Shown: positions 9,021 through 18,156, counted from the stretch's first letter. The stretch is DNA of 64,000 bases from Bradyrhizobium sp. SRL28 (GCF_018596315.1 NZ_JAHEAG010000019.1:87168-151167); one strand, 5' to 3'. A program made the numbers and translations. The notes: generated by a model from the letters alone, not told the origin.

Positions 9021-9832
9021 GCAGCCCTCCGTCCCAGCAGCCGGTTCATGAAGCCCCTGCGCTCGGCCGGCACGACCATGGCGACTTCCTCACCCATCAG
9101 GCGGCGCGAGGCGTCGACATAGGCGCGGGCCGGTGCGCTCTCGGCATTATTGAGCGTCACCGGCGTGCCGACGTTGGAGGCCTTCAGGACATCCTGGCTC
9201 TCAGGGATGATGCCGAGCAAAGGTGTCGCGAGGATTTCCAGGATGTCGTCGATATTGAGCATCTCGCCGCGCGCCGCGCGCGCCGGGTCGTAGCGGGTGA
9301 TCAGCACATGTTTTTCCACGTGTTCGCCGCGCTCCGCCTTCACCGTCTTGGAATCGAGCATGCCGATGATGCGATCGGAATCGCGCACCGAGGAAACCTC
9401 GGGATTGGTGACGATGACGGCTTCGTCGGCATAGCGCATGGCGAGCGTGGCGCCGCGCTCGATGCCGGCAGGGCTGTCGCACAGGATCCAGTCGAACCGG
9501 CTCCTGAGTTCGGTGATAACGCGGCCGACGCCCTCGTCGGTCAGCGCATCCTTGTCCCTCGTCTGGGAAGCCGGGAGCAGCCAGAGATTTTCCAACCGCT
9601 TGTCGCGGATCAAGGCCTGCGGCAGCTTGGCGACGCCCTGCACCACGTTGATGAGGTCGAACACCACGCGGCGTTCGGCACCCATCACGAGATCGAGGTT
9701 GCGCAAGCCGACGTCGAAATCGACCACCACGACGTTTTGCCCGCCCTGGGCAAGCGCGGCGCCGAGCGCCGCGGTAGAGGTGGTCTTTCCAACGCCTCCC
9801 TTGCCTGAGGTAACGACCAGGACCTTGGCCAT
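9017..9832 (-). CDS. minD: Septum site-determining protein MinD (ParA/MinD ATPase)
   Basis: A 271-residue ATPase with the deviant Walker A KGGVGKTT at residues 11-18, the signature VVVDFDVGLRNLD, and CDSPAGIERG. The C-terminus GFMNRLLGRRAA is the amphipathic membrane-targeting helix typical of MinD. ATP-bound MinD dimerises on the inner membrane, recruits MinC to block FtsZ rings, and is released by MinE. It is the middle gene of minCDE, 19 bases after minC and overlapping minE by 4 bases. Length and motifs are normal. Confidence 0.97.
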   Translation of the reverse strand: MAKVLVVTSGKGGVGKTTSTAALGAALAQGGQNVVVVDFDVGLRNLDLVMGAERRVVFDLINVVQGVAKLPQALIRDKRLENLWLLPASQTRDKDALTDEGVGRVITELRSRFDWILCDSPAGIERGATLAMRYADEAVIVTNPEVSSVRDSDRIIGMLDSKTVKAERGEHVEKHVLITRYDPARAARGEMLNIDDILEILATPLLGIIPESQDVLKASNVGTPVTLNNAESAPARAYVDASRRLMGEEVAMVVPAERRGFMNRLLGRRAA

Positions 9833-9851
9833 ACGTGATCTCCTTAGCCGG

Positions 9852-10553
9852 TTAATTCAGCGGGGTAATTTTCATGGTGTCGCCCTGCAGCCAGGCTTGC
9901 GCCGGGCGGTTGCGGAGCGTTTCGTCGATTTCTTCTGCAGTCTGATAGTAGCCGTCGATGGCGAGCAGCTCGGCCTCGATCTTCTGGCAGTAGATTCGCG
10001 CGTTGGAATTGCCGTTGACGCCCGCCATCGCGCGGCCGCGCAGCGTCCCGTAGATGTGAATTGATCCGCCGGCGACGATCTCCGCGCCCGACCCGACCGA
10101 GCCGAGCACGGTGACATCGCCTTCCATGAAGACGATCGACTGACCCGAACGCACCGGGCTATCGAGCAATAGCGAGGTCGGCTTCGGCTTGGCTTCGGGC
10201 TCGGGCTTCTGCGCCGGCTCGTTTCGCGTGATCACGCAGGCGCGGCCGCCGGTCAGCAAGGGCGGCATGTTCGCCGCAAGGCGATCTTCGTCCACGCCCT
10301 CGATGCCGAGGACGCGAATGCTGCGCTCGTTGAGGCTGCCGACGAGATGAGCGATGGCCGAGCTACTGAGGTCGACGGCTGCGAGATCGAGCACGATCGG
10401 CTTGCCGACGAAATAGCCCGGCGAGCGCGCCAGCGTAGCGTCGATCTCGGCGAGCCATTCCACGATCGGCACGACAGGGCTGAATACGAACGCGACATAG
10501 GAACGGCCGCGCAGCCGGACCAGTTGTCGCGTGGGATCCGCTCGGACGTCCAT
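9852..10553 (-). CDS. minC: Septum site-determining protein MinC
   Basis: A 233-residue FtsZ antagonist. The N-terminal domain (about 1-105) is followed by a Lys/Pro-rich linker (EPAQKPEPEAKPKP, about 113-126) and the C-terminal beta-helix domain with GDVTVLGSVGSGAEIVAGGS and IHIYGTLRGRAMAGVNG, the region that binds MinD. The ATG at 10553 is preceded by AAGGCGAG. It is the first gene of minCDE, and a TTAA-N7-TTAA box sits about 50 bases upstream, which suggests cell-cycle control by CtrA. Confidence 0.95.
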   Translation of the reverse strand: MDVRADPTRQLVRLRGRSYVAFVFSPVVPIVEWLAEIDATLARSPGYFVGKPIVLDLAAVDLSSSAIAHLVGSLNERSIRVLGIEGVDEDRLAANMPPLLTGGRACVITRNEPAQKPEPEAKPKPTSLLLDSPVRSGQSIVFMEGDVTVLGSVGSGAEIVAGGSIHIYGTLRGRAMAGVNGNSNARIYCQKIEAELLAIDGYYQTAEEIDETLRNRPAQAWLQGDTMKITPLN

Positions 10554-10603
10554 GTTGTTCGACTCGCCTTTCTTATTGAATGGTTAACAATCGGCCAACT
10601 TGG

Positions 10604-10618
10604 TTAACGAGTAATTAA
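10604..10618. promoter_or_regulatory. Candidate CtrA-binding box upstream of minC
   Basis: The sequence TTAA, seven bases (CGAGTAA), TTAA matches the full alphaproteobacterial CtrA consensus exactly. It is centred about 58 bases upstream of the minC ATG. A second TTAAC half-site lies at 10584-10588, and a weaker TTAA-N7-TCAA site at 10752-10766 faces the opposite gene. Control of min genes by CtrA is established in Sinorhizobium; here it is inferred from the motif alone. Confidence 0.5.
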
Positions 10619-11163
10619 TGCGACGACCCGCGCTGCGCGCAGAAAACGGCGTAAGTGTCGGCGAATCCGGCGTATTTGTGGCCAATTCTTGCTGCTGACC
10701 GCCGACAACGCGGGTCAAAGCCTTTGCAAACAGAGGTCTCGTGAGTTGTAGTTAACAGGAGCTCAACTTACTTTTGTCACGTTTCCGACCTAAATTAGTC
10801 CTCGCGCGGTTCCAACAAACTTATGTGTGGCTGGGGGATCCATGGGTCTGGCAGCTCATCCCGTCGGGCAGACGGGACATTTGCCGGCAGGGGACTAGGG
10901 CAGTGGAAGCCGTGAGGAAGGTGCGGTCGCGAGACAAGATCTCGCAGACAGGTGTCGTCGAACGCAGGGACGACGCCCAACACTTTGATTCAAATCTTGC
11001 AACCAATCTTAGCGATGGGTCGAAGGTGCATGTGGATTCCTCCGCGCGCCTGCTCCATGAGCTGGAACTTCTGTCCAATACGTCCGCAGCCGTTTCGCCG
11101 CCAACCAATCCGCCGGGTCATCCGCCGAGTGCCAATCCGCCAAGTGTCATGAGGAGTGAGCGT
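10619..11163. other. Long gap between minC and the membrane protein gene
   Basis: This stretch holds no gene that I can support. It contains the second CtrA-like site (10752-10766). A frame upstream of the next gene stays open through 10774-11163 from a TTG, but its composition is not protein-like for this genome, and a clear ribosome-binding site and ATG occur at 11164. Near the end there are short degenerate repeats of ATCCGCC. It may contain an extended 5' untranslated region. Confidence 0.4.
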
Positions 11164-11709
11164 ATGAGTAGTGTGAGTGAGCAGGATCATCTCAATCCCC
11201 GCGATCCCCTGTACTACGCGCCGCGCTCGCTGCGTGAGCGGTCGGCTACGCGCGGCGCAAGCCTCGAGACGCCGTTTTCTGCGGCGTCGTTCGACACCCA
11301 GCTCGAAAGCGCGGTATCCGACGCGCTGCGCCATCCCCTCGATCCCGAGCTCATGCAGGAACCCGGCCTGGAGTCGAAGAAGGCATTGTGGACCGTCGCG
11401 GCGCGTTTCGCCGCCGCCATCGGCGTCGCGGCCCTCGTGGCGCTGTTCTTCGTCGTCGCCGTGCCCGGCTCGCGGCAGGGCGACGGTGAGCCGTCGACAT
11501 TCGCCAACGTCACGCAGTCGATCAAGAACGCGCTGTCTCCATCCGGAGAGGCTGCGCAAAAGCCTGCGATCAACGAGTTCCAGGCCCTTCTCGCCTCCAC
11601 GCCGCCGAGCGCTCCGGCGGCGTCCGAGCAGGACAGCCAATTGCTCAAGCAGTTCATGCAGTGGCGCGAGAAGCCGGAACCGGCGACCCCACAACGCACC
11701 ACCCCATAA
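11164..11709 (+). CDS. Hypothetical single-pass membrane protein
   Basis: A 181-residue protein with a cytoplasmic N-terminus (DPLYYAPRSLRER, then a region rich in Ser, Ala and charged residues), one strong transmembrane segment at about residues 80-99 (AAAIGVAALVALFFVVAVP), and an Ala/Pro/Ser-rich C-terminal tail. I chose the ATG at 11164 because AGGAG lies seven bases upstream; an in-frame ATG at 11149 is the alternative. It precedes two tandem periplasmic binding proteins by 66 bases and probably shares their transcript. I do not recognise a family. Confidence 0.6.
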   Translation: MSSVSEQDHLNPRDPLYYAPRSLRERSATRGASLETPFSAASFDTQLESAVSDALRHPLDPELMQEPGLESKKALWTVAARFAAAIGVAALVALFFVVAVPGSRQGDGEPSTFANVTQSIKNALSPSGEAAQKPAINEFQALLASTPPSAPAASEQDSQLLKQFMQWREKPEPATPQRTTP

Positions 11710-11775
11710 TCCAGACGGAGGGCTGACAATGCCTGAGAACCGTCCTACAGCGCTCTTGTTCTCAAGGAGTTTGCC

Positions 11776-13344
11776 ATGACCTCGCACCGGATCGCCCTGC
11801 TAGTCGGGGCCATACTGTTCGGCATCGCGGGCGGCGCGCAAGCCGCCGGCGACATTACGATCGTGCGCGACCTTGCCGGCCGCGTCGGCCCCGTGATCGG
11901 CTCGGCACAGGCGTGCCGCGACATTGCGCGTCCCCGCATCCAGACGATCGTCGACAAGTTTTCGCAAGTAATCCGGGAGGCCTCGTCGAACGAGGCCGAG
12001 CGTTCCGATCTCACGCAGGTTTTCGATCGCACCGTGGCCGAAGGACGCACGGCTGTGTCCTCGGGCAGGATCGATTGCATCCGGGCCGACCGTCAGCTTG
12101 CCGATCTCGAACGCTCGATCTCCGGACCGAGCCTCTCCAGCGTCATCGGCCCGTCGCCCGCTGCCGCGGCGACCGCCGCGAATGCAGCGACCGCGCCGAC
12201 CGCCCCGGTCCCGACCGGCCCGCTGCCGCGCGGCATCGGCGAAAAGGAAATCCGCTTCGGTATCGCAGCCCCCTTCTCCGGCTCGGCCCGCGAGCTGGGA
12301 CGCCAGATGAAACTCGGAATCGAAACCGCCTTCAACCGGATCAACGATTCCGGCGGCGTGGACGGCCGGATGCTGAAATTGTTCGCCGCCGACGACGGCT
12401 ACGAACCCTCGCGCACCGGCGAGGCCATGAAGCAGCTCTATGAAAAGGACCAGGTGTTCGGCATCGTCGGCAATGTCGGCACCCCGACCGCGGCGGTGGC
12501 AATCCCCTATTCGCTCGAACGCCGGATGCTATTCTTCGGAGCCTTCACCGGCTCCAACATCCTGCGCAACGATCCGCCGGATCGCTACGTCTTCAACTAT
12601 CGCGCCAGCTATGTTCAGGAAACCGACGCGGTCGTTCGTTACCTCGTCAAGATACGCCGGCTGCAGCCGCGCCAGATCGCGGTCTTTGCGCAGCAGGATT
12701 CGTACGGCGATTCCGGATTTGCGGGCGTCGCAAAAGCGTTCCGCACGATGGGCGTGAACGACGGCGCGATCCTTCGGCTCAACTATGCGCGAAACACCGT
12801 CGATGTGGACGATGCGATCAATCAGTTGAAGCTCGCGAAGCCGCCGATCAAGGCGGTGGTCATGGTTGCGACCTACCGGGCCGCGGCAAGGTTCATCGAG
12901 AAGACGCGCGACCTCTATCCCGGGATGATCTACTCCAACGTTTCGTTCGTCGGCTCCACCGCGCTTGCCGAAGAACTGAAGCTGTTGGGACCGCGCTACA
13001 CCAACGGCGTGATCGTGACGCAGGTGGTGCCGGCGGTGTCGGGCTATTCATCCGCCGTGCTCGAATACAAGAACGCGCTCGCCAAATATTTCCCGGGCGA
13101 AGCGCCCGACTACGTGTCGCTCGAGGGCTATGTCGCCGCCAACGTCCTGATCCAGGGCATCAAGCGGGCCGGACCGCAGCTCGATACCGAGAAGCTGATC
13201 GACACGCTGGAAAACATGCGCAATCTCGACCTCGGTCTCGGGACCCAGCTGAGCTTCGGCCGCTCCGAGCACCAGGCCTCGAACAAGGTGTGGGGCACGG
13301 CGCTCGATGAAAGCGGACGCTATCAGCCGCTCGAGCTCGAATGA
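11776..13344 (+). CDS. ABC-type substrate-binding protein (branched-chain amino acid type) with extra N-terminal domain, copy 1
   Basis: A 522-residue secreted protein: signal peptide 1-23 (ending GGAQA), an unusual alpha-helical domain at about 25-115 holding two cysteines (Cys47 and Cys101), an Ala/Pro/Thr linker (about 118-150), then a type I periplasmic-binding fold (FGIAAPFSGSARELG, LFAADDGYEPSRT, VPAVSGYSSAVLEYKNAL). AAGGAG precedes the ATG. No permease or ATPase gene is adjacent, so it may be an orphan binding protein or a receptor module. A close paralogue follows directly. The ligand is unknown. Confidence 0.85.
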   Translation: MTSHRIALLVGAILFGIAGGAQAAGDITIVRDLAGRVGPVIGSAQACRDIARPRIQTIVDKFSQVIREASSNEAERSDLTQVFDRTVAEGRTAVSSGRIDCIRADRQLADLERSISGPSLSSVIGPSPAAAATAANAATAPTAPVPTGPLPRGIGEKEIRFGIAAPFSGSARELGRQMKLGIETAFNRINDSGGVDGRMLKLFAADDGYEPSRTGEAMKQLYEKDQVFGIVGNVGTPTAAVAIPYSLERRMLFFGAFTGSNILRNDPPDRYVFNYRASYVQETDAVVRYLVKIRRLQPRQIAVFAQQDSYGDSGFAGVAKAFRTMGVNDGAILRLNYARNTVDVDDAINQLKLAKPPIKAVVMVATYRAAARFIEKTRDLYPGMIYSNVSFVGSTALAEELKLLGPRYTNGVIVTQVVPAVSGYSSAVLEYKNALAKYFPGEAPDYVSLEGYVAANVLIQGIKRAGPQLDTEKLIDTLENMRNLDLGLGTQLSFGRSEHQASNKVWGTALDESGRYQPLELE

Positions 13345-13428
13345 TCAGAACGCTACCGGTGCAGCCGCGTCGTCAGGGCAATTTTTGCGCCCTCGACGTG
13401 GCTCGCCGGCATTCCAGAAAGATTCGAT

Positions 13429-13457
13429 CCAAGAAAATTCAACCCAAGAAATTTCAA
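13429..13457 (+). repeat. Short direct repeat upstream of binding-protein copy 2
   Basis: Two near-identical 14-base units, CCAAGAAAATTCAA and CCAAGAAATTTCAA, lie one base apart just upstream of the second binding-protein gene. They are AT-rich compared with their surroundings and could be a regulator site or a slippage product. Confidence 0.5.
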
Positions 13458-13473
13458 CCTCAAGAGTTGTGTA

Positions 13474-15048
13474 GTGCGTATTTTAGTGAAGCTGCGTTGG
13501 ACTTCGTTTTTACTTAGTGCCTTTTTCATAACAACCGCCGAAGCGGCTCCCGGCGACAAGATCGAGCTCGTACGCGACCTTGCGGGCCGCGTCGGGCCGG
13601 TGATCGGTTCGGCGCTGGCCTGCTCCGATATCACACGGCCTCGAATCCAGTCCGTGATCGAGAAGTTTGCGGCGGTGATCCGGGATGCTGCCGCCAACGA
13701 GGCCCAGCGCTCCGACCTCGCGCAATTGTTCGATCGCAGCGTCGCGGACGGCCGCAACGCCGTGGCGTTGGGAAAGATGGATTGCAGGGTTGCTGAACGC
13801 CGTCTGGCGGATCTCGAACAGTCGCTCAGCCCGTCCGGCCAGGCTCCGGCCGCAGCCGCAGCCCCCGCCGCACCGGCTTTTGCTGCGGCGCCGGCGCCTG
13901 CGGTCAGCTTCGGAAATCCGGTCACTGCGGTTCGCGGCGTATCCGACAATGAAATCCGGTTCGGCATCACGGCAGCCTTCACCGGCCCCGTGAAAGAGCG
14001 TGGTCGCCAGATGAAGCTCGGCATCGAAACCGCCTTCAACCGGGTGAACGACGCCGGAGGCATCGGGGGACGGATGCTGCGGATCATCGCCGCCGACGAC
14101 GGCAATGAGCCGGCGCGCACGCTGCAGGCCGTGCGACAGCTCTACGAGAAGGACCAGATCTTCGGCATCATCGGCAGCATCGGCACCGCAACTGCAGCGG
14201 TCGCGGTTCCTTACGCGCTCGAGCGGCGGATGCTGTTCTTCGGGGCCTACACCGGCGGCAACGTCGTGCGCCGCGATCCGCCCGATCGCTATGTCTTCAA
14301 CTACCGTCCGAGCTATGCCGAGGAGGCCGACGCCGCGGTGCGCTATCTCGTGAAGATGCGCCGCATCCCGGTCCGGCAGATCGCCGTGTTCGCCCAGCAG
14401 GACGATCTCGGCGATGCCGGGTTTGCCGGCGTCGCCAAGGCGTATCGCGCGCTCGGCATCAACGACAGCGCCATCCTGCGGCTCAACTACCCGCGCAACA
14501 CCATCGAGGTCGACGAGGCCGTCAACCTGTTGCGGCTGCAAAAGGTGCCGGTCAGGGCGATCATCATGTCGGCCTCCTATCGGGCCGCCGCCAAATTCAT
14601 CGAGAAGACGCGCAACCTGTATCCCGAGATGATCTTCACCAGTATCTCGGGCGTCGGCGGCTCGTCACTCGCCGAAGAGCTGAAGCTGTTGGGACCGCGC
14701 TACACGACAGGCGTCCTCGTGACGCAGGTCGTGCCGGCGGTCTCCGGCCATTCGAGTGCGGTGCTCGAATACAAAAATGCACTCGCCAAGTATTTTCCCG
14801 GCGAGGCGCCGGATTACGCCTCGCTGGAAGGTTTCGTGGCGGCAAGCATCCTGATCGATGGGCTGAAGCGCACCGGCGCGCAGCTCGATACCGAAAAGCT
14901 GGTCGACGCGCTGGAGGCTACCCGCAACCTCGATCTCGGACTCGGCGTGCAGCTCAACTTCGCCCGTTCCGATCACCAGGCTTCGCACAAGATCTGGGGC
15001 ACGGCGCTCGATGAAACCGGGCGCTTCCAGCCGGTCGATCTCGAATGA
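13474..15048 (+). CDS. ABC-type substrate-binding protein with extra N-terminal domain, copy 2
   Basis: A 524-residue tandem paralogue of the gene at 11776. It has a signal peptide (about 1-25), the same N-terminal domain with Cys50 and Cys104, an Ala-rich linker and a type I periplasmic-binding domain starting near FGITAAFTGPVKERG. Similarity to copy 1 is very high over the binding domain (for example LKLLGPRYT, VTQVVPAVSG and ALAKYFPGEAPDY are shared), while the linker and signal peptide differ. The start is a GTG with AAGAG seven bases upstream. As with copy 1, no transport partner is nearby. The pair looks like a duplication that has diverged in ligand or timing. Confidence 0.85.
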   Translation: MRILVKLRWTSFLLSAFFITTAEAAPGDKIELVRDLAGRVGPVIGSALACSDITRPRIQSVIEKFAAVIRDAAANEAQRSDLAQLFDRSVADGRNAVALGKMDCRVAERRLADLEQSLSPSGQAPAAAAAPAAPAFAAAPAPAVSFGNPVTAVRGVSDNEIRFGITAAFTGPVKERGRQMKLGIETAFNRVNDAGGIGGRMLRIIAADDGNEPARTLQAVRQLYEKDQIFGIIGSIGTATAAVAVPYALERRMLFFGAYTGGNVVRRDPPDRYVFNYRPSYAEEADAAVRYLVKMRRIPVRQIAVFAQQDDLGDAGFAGVAKAYRALGINDSAILRLNYPRNTIEVDEAVNLLRLQKVPVRAIIMSASYRAAAKFIEKTRNLYPEMIFTSISGVGGSSLAEELKLLGPRYTTGVLVTQVVPAVSGHSSAVLEYKNALAKYFPGEAPDYASLEGFVAASILIDGLKRTGAQLDTEKLVDALEATRNLDLGLGVQLNFARSDHQASHKIWGTALDETGRFQPVDLE

Positions 15049-15096
15049 TCAGGCAGCCGCGATGTCAGTGTCGCGGCCTCATCGCGCGGTCTGCGC

Positions 15097-15870
15097 TCAG
15101 CGCTTCTCGATGACAAGGCTCTGGATGGCGCGGCCGAAATAGCCGCGCTCATCGGCGAGCCGCGCCATGGCGAGCCCCGCGCCGTCGGGACCGATCCAGG
15201 ATTCGGCATCGAGCAGGATCCAGTCGCCGGCCGGCTCGCGCGAAAAATTCACGGTGAGATCGGCGTTGAGAAACGTCCATTCGTGAAAGTCCAGCACGGC
15301 CGAGGTGCCGTTGCAGAAGTCCGCCGCCGCCATCGCCCGCATCGCCTGCGAGACCGGTGCGCCTTCCACGATCGGCCGGTCGACGCGATACCAGATCGCG
15401 CCGGGTCCCGGCACGCCGAAGTGGCCGCGGGCGGCGCGCAGCGACATGCCGGTGACGAAAGGGCTCGAGGAGAAATCAACGTGCTCGACGCGCGATTGGT
15501 CCGGCCCTGGTAGCTGGACCGGCTCGATAGCAGCCTCCGGCGGCAGTTCGTCGGCCTGCACCTTGATCTTCAGCACAGTCGCGCTGACCACGACGACGCC
15601 TTTGGCGAGCAGCCTCACGGCGCAGAGCTGGATCTTGCGCCCCGCGCGCAACACCTCACTCTCGATCGTCAGCGGCGCCACCGGCACGGGGCGCATCAGG
15701 TCGACGGTCACGCGCGCGACCCGCATCGCCACCGGCGTCGGAATCCGCTCCGCCGCCCACACGACCAGCGCCGCCGGCGGCGAGCCGTGTTGCATGCTCG
15801 GGTCCCAGGGCCCCGCGGCAAAGGGGCTGGTGACGACGTCGTTGCCGTCAACGCGAAAGATGGCATCCAT
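15097..15870 (-). CDS. Acyl-CoA thioesterase family protein (double hotdog fold)
   Basis: A 257-residue protein with two hotdog repeats. The first half contains QHGSPPAALVVWAAER and VDLMRPVPVAPL, and the second contains FLNADLTVNFSREPAGDWILLDAESW and GLAMARLADERG, as in TesB/4HBT-3-type thioesterases. These enzymes hydrolyse acyl-CoA to free acid and CoA in the cytoplasm. It is the third gene of a same-strand run with an SDR and a nitronate monooxygenase. Substrate is not determinable. Confidence 0.8.
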   Translation of the reverse strand: MDAIFRVDGNDVVTSPFAAGPWDPSMQHGSPPAALVVWAAERIPTPVAMRVARVTVDLMRPVPVAPLTIESEVLRAGRKIQLCAVRLLAKGVVVVSATVLKIKVQADELPPEAAIEPVQLPGPDQSRVEHVDFSSSPFVTGMSLRAARGHFGVPGPGAIWYRVDRPIVEGAPVSQAMRAMAAADFCNGTSAVLDFHEWTFLNADLTVNFSREPAGDWILLDAESWIGPDGAGLAMARLADERGYFGRAIQSLVIEKR

Positions 15871-15993
15871 TGATGAGAGGTCCTGTCGATCAAAGGGAAC
15901 AGCTTCTTGCCTGCTCCGGCGGAGCGAGTCGAGGCCGCGGCGGGCAGATCGCCGTACGCATTTTGCGGGAGACGGAGAGCAGGACAGCGTGCG

Positions 15994-16731
15994 TCAAATG
16001 AAGGCCATGCCGCCATTGAGGACGATGGTTTGTCCGGTCATGTAGCCGTTGCCGAGCACCATCGCGACGGCTTGCGCCACTTCGTCGGCCTGGCCCATGC
16101 GGCCGAGCGGGATGTTGCGCGCCAGATCAGTCCGGCCGCCCATCATGTCAGTCTCGATCAGTGACGGCGCCACCGCGTTGACGGTGATGCCTTCCTTGAC
16201 GAGACGCGCCGCGTAACCGCGCGTCAGTCCTTCCATGCCCGCTTTGGAGGCGTTGTAATGCACGCCGATGGCCCCGGCGCCGCGTGCGGCGCCCGAGGAG
16301 ATATTGACGATCCGGCCCCATTGGCGCGCCCGCATCATGGGCAGCACGGCCTGCGTGCACAGGAACGCCGATTTCAGGTTCACCGCGATGGTGCGATCGA
16401 AATCGGCCTCGGTCAGATCATCGACGCCGCGCACGATCGCCACGCCGGCATTGTTGACGAGAATGTCGATCGGGCCGAGCGCGGAAGCGACCTGTTCGAC
16501 CAGGCCGGCAACGGCAGCGGCCTGCGAGACGTCGGCCGCGACCGCGATGGCGCGGCCGCCGCCAGCTTTGATCTTCGCGACGATCGCCTCTGCGGCTTCC
16601 GCCCGCTCGCGATAATTCACCGCGACCGCGGCGCCCAATTCCGCGAGCGACAGCGCAACCGCCGCGCCGATGCCGCGGGATGCGCCGGTCACCAGCGCGA
16701 CATGCGCGCTCAGATCCTGTCCGGCCGCCAT
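15994..16731 (-). CDS. SDR family oxidoreductase (FabG-like)
   Basis: A 245-residue short-chain dehydrogenase with the cofactor loop TGASRGIG at residues 15-22, the NNAG motif, a catalytic Ser in NISSGAA and the YNASK active site. FabG-type enzymes reduce 3-oxoacyl thioesters with NADPH, but close relatives act on many alcohols and ketones. I chose the ATG at 16731 because GGAGG lies six bases upstream; a longer frame to 16806 lacks such support. It starts 46 bases after the end of the nitronate monooxygenase gene, so an operon with it is likely. Confidence 0.85.
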   Translation of the reverse strand: MAAGQDLSAHVALVTGASRGIGAAVALSLAELGAAVAVNYRERAEAAEAIVAKIKAGGGRAIAVAADVSQAAAVAGLVEQVASALGPIDILVNNAGVAIVRGVDDLTEADFDRTIAVNLKSAFLCTQAVLPMMRARQWGRIVNISSGAARGAGAIGVHYNASKAGMEGLTRGYAARLVKEGITVNAVAPSLIETDMMGGRTDLARNIPLGRMGQADEVAQAVAMVLGNGYMTGQTIVLNGGMAFI

Positions 16732-16777
16732 CGATCCTCCGTCGCATTTCACGACGGCGCGCGCCCCGCAACACGCA

Positions 16778-17746
16778 TTACAATGCGGGGTCGACCGCCT
16801 CGTCATATTCCTTCTTGAACCGCGCGATCAGTTCAGCGGCCGGCATGACCTTGCCGATGCCGCCAATCCCCTGACCGCTGCCCCAGATTTCCTTCCACGC
16901 CTTCGGCTTGCTGCGCTCGCCCGAGGCGTCGGTGCCAAAACTCATCTTGGAGGGATCGGAGGTCGGCAGTTCGTCCGGATTGAGACCGGCCTTGACGATC
17001 GACGGCTTGAGGTAATTGCCGTGCACGCCGGTGAACAGGTTCGAATAGACGATGTCTTCCGCCGATGAGGACGTGATCATCTCCTTGTAGCCCTCGACCG
17101 CGTTGGCTTCCTCGGTCGCGATGAAGGCCGAGCCGATATAGGCGAAGTCGGCGCCGAGAATGCGCGCCGCACGGATCGCTCGGCCGTTGGCGATCGCGCC
17201 CGACAGCGCGATCGGCCCGTCGAACCAGGCGCGCGTCTCCTCGACGAAGGCGAGCGGCGAGATCGTGCCGGCATGGCCGCCGGCGCCGGCCGCAACCAGG
17301 ACCAGGCCGTCGGCGCCCTTCTCGACCGCCTTGTGCGCGAATTTCTGGTTGATCACGTCGTGGAAGACGATGCCGCCCCAGTCGTGCGCCGCCTTGTTGA
17401 GCTCCTCGCGCGCGCCGAGCGAGGTGATCAGCATCGGCACCTTGTACTTCTCGCAGACCGCCAGATCATGATCGAGCCGGTTGTTGGACTTGTGAACGAT
17501 CTGGTTCACCGCGAACGGCGCCGACAGCCGCTCCGGATGCGCCTTGTCGTGAGTGGCGAGTTCTTCGGTGATCCGGGCGATCCACTCGTCGAGCAGCGAA
17601 GCCGGCCGCGCATTCAGCGCCGGAAACGATCCGACCACGCCGGCCTTGCACTGGGCGATCACGAGATCGGGCACGGAGATGATGAACAGCGGCGACCCGA
17701 TCACGGGTATCGACAGGCGGCCCTTGAACAGCGCGGGCATGGACAT
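16778..17746 (-). CDS. Nitronate monooxygenase family protein, second paralogue
   Basis: A 322-residue FMN-dependent TIM-barrel protein. Motifs include IPVIGSPLFIISVPDL at the N-terminus, GADGLVLVAAGAGGHAG, LSGAIANGRAIRAARILGAD and FAYIGSAFIATEEA. It is clearly related to the protein at 1851-2840 but shares only part of its sequence, so it is an old paralogue rather than a recent copy. It heads a run with an SDR and a thioesterase, which suggests a role near acyl-CoA metabolism instead of, or besides, nitronate detoxification. Confidence 0.88.
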   Translation of the reverse strand: MSMPALFKGRLSIPVIGSPLFIISVPDLVIAQCKAGVVGSFPALNARPASLLDEWIARITEELATHDKAHPERLSAPFAVNQIVHKSNNRLDHDLAVCEKYKVPMLITSLGAREELNKAAHDWGGIVFHDVINQKFAHKAVEKGADGLVLVAAGAGGHAGTISPLAFVEETRAWFDGPIALSGAIANGRAIRAARILGADFAYIGSAFIATEEANAVEGYKEMITSSSAEDIVYSNLFTGVHGNYLKPSIVKAGLNPDELPTSDPSKMSFGTDASGERSKPKAWKEIWGSGQGIGGIGKVMPAAELIARFKKEYDEAVDPAL

Positions 17747-17904
17747 TCGAAGCGATCCTCAATCTGTTGTCGTTAAGAGCGGCACGGTTCGGAGCGTTAT
17801 GCTTTCGCGAGGCCTGGCATCTGCCATTCCAGATCACGCTCAAGAGATTTCAGACGTCATACCAACAAGGCAATCTTTCCAGTGTCAAGTATTGCGTTTT
17901 GGCG

Positions 17905-18156
17905 CTACTGGCAGACCGCCCTCGTCACGTAATTTTCGTTCTTGCAGTCGCCCGGCTGGCGCTTGTAGCCCGGCAGGTACACTTTCGGCGAGCATTTCTC
18001 GGCCGCGTCGGTGTCGAGACTCTTGCCTTCCTTGTAGCCCTTGCTCTGGCACAGCCAGGCGTCGCCGGGGCTGATCGCCAGCATCGAAAAGCCAAGGCCG
18101 AAACTCGCGAGTTGCGTCCCGAATAGATTGAAGAGATGTCCGGCTCGATCGGGCAT
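17905..18156 (-). CDS. Small Cys-containing hypothetical protein
   Basis: A frame of 83 residues beginning MPDRAGHLFNLFGTQ, with a hydrophobic segment (about 10-29) followed by a polar, Lys- and Cys-rich tail (Cys36, Cys55, Cys71, Cys82). The regular cysteine spacing and acidic/basic mixture look protein-like, and a secreted or membrane-tethered product is plausible. No good ribosome-binding site precedes the ATG, so the start is uncertain. I do not recognise the family. Confidence 0.45.
   Translation of the reverse strand: MPDRAGHLFNLFGTQLASFGLGFSMLAISPGDAWLCQSKGYKEGKSLDTDAAEKCSPKVYLPGYKRQPGDCKNENYVTRAVCQ

Noticed and set aside
10774..11163. N-terminal extension of the one-pass membrane protein from a TTG
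   Set aside because: A good ribosome-binding site precedes the ATG at 11164, and the extension has no domain or signal-like feature.
13345..13420. A terminator between the two binding-protein genes
   Set aside because: A weak AGGGC/GCCCT hairpin exists near 13376, but it is not followed by a T-run.
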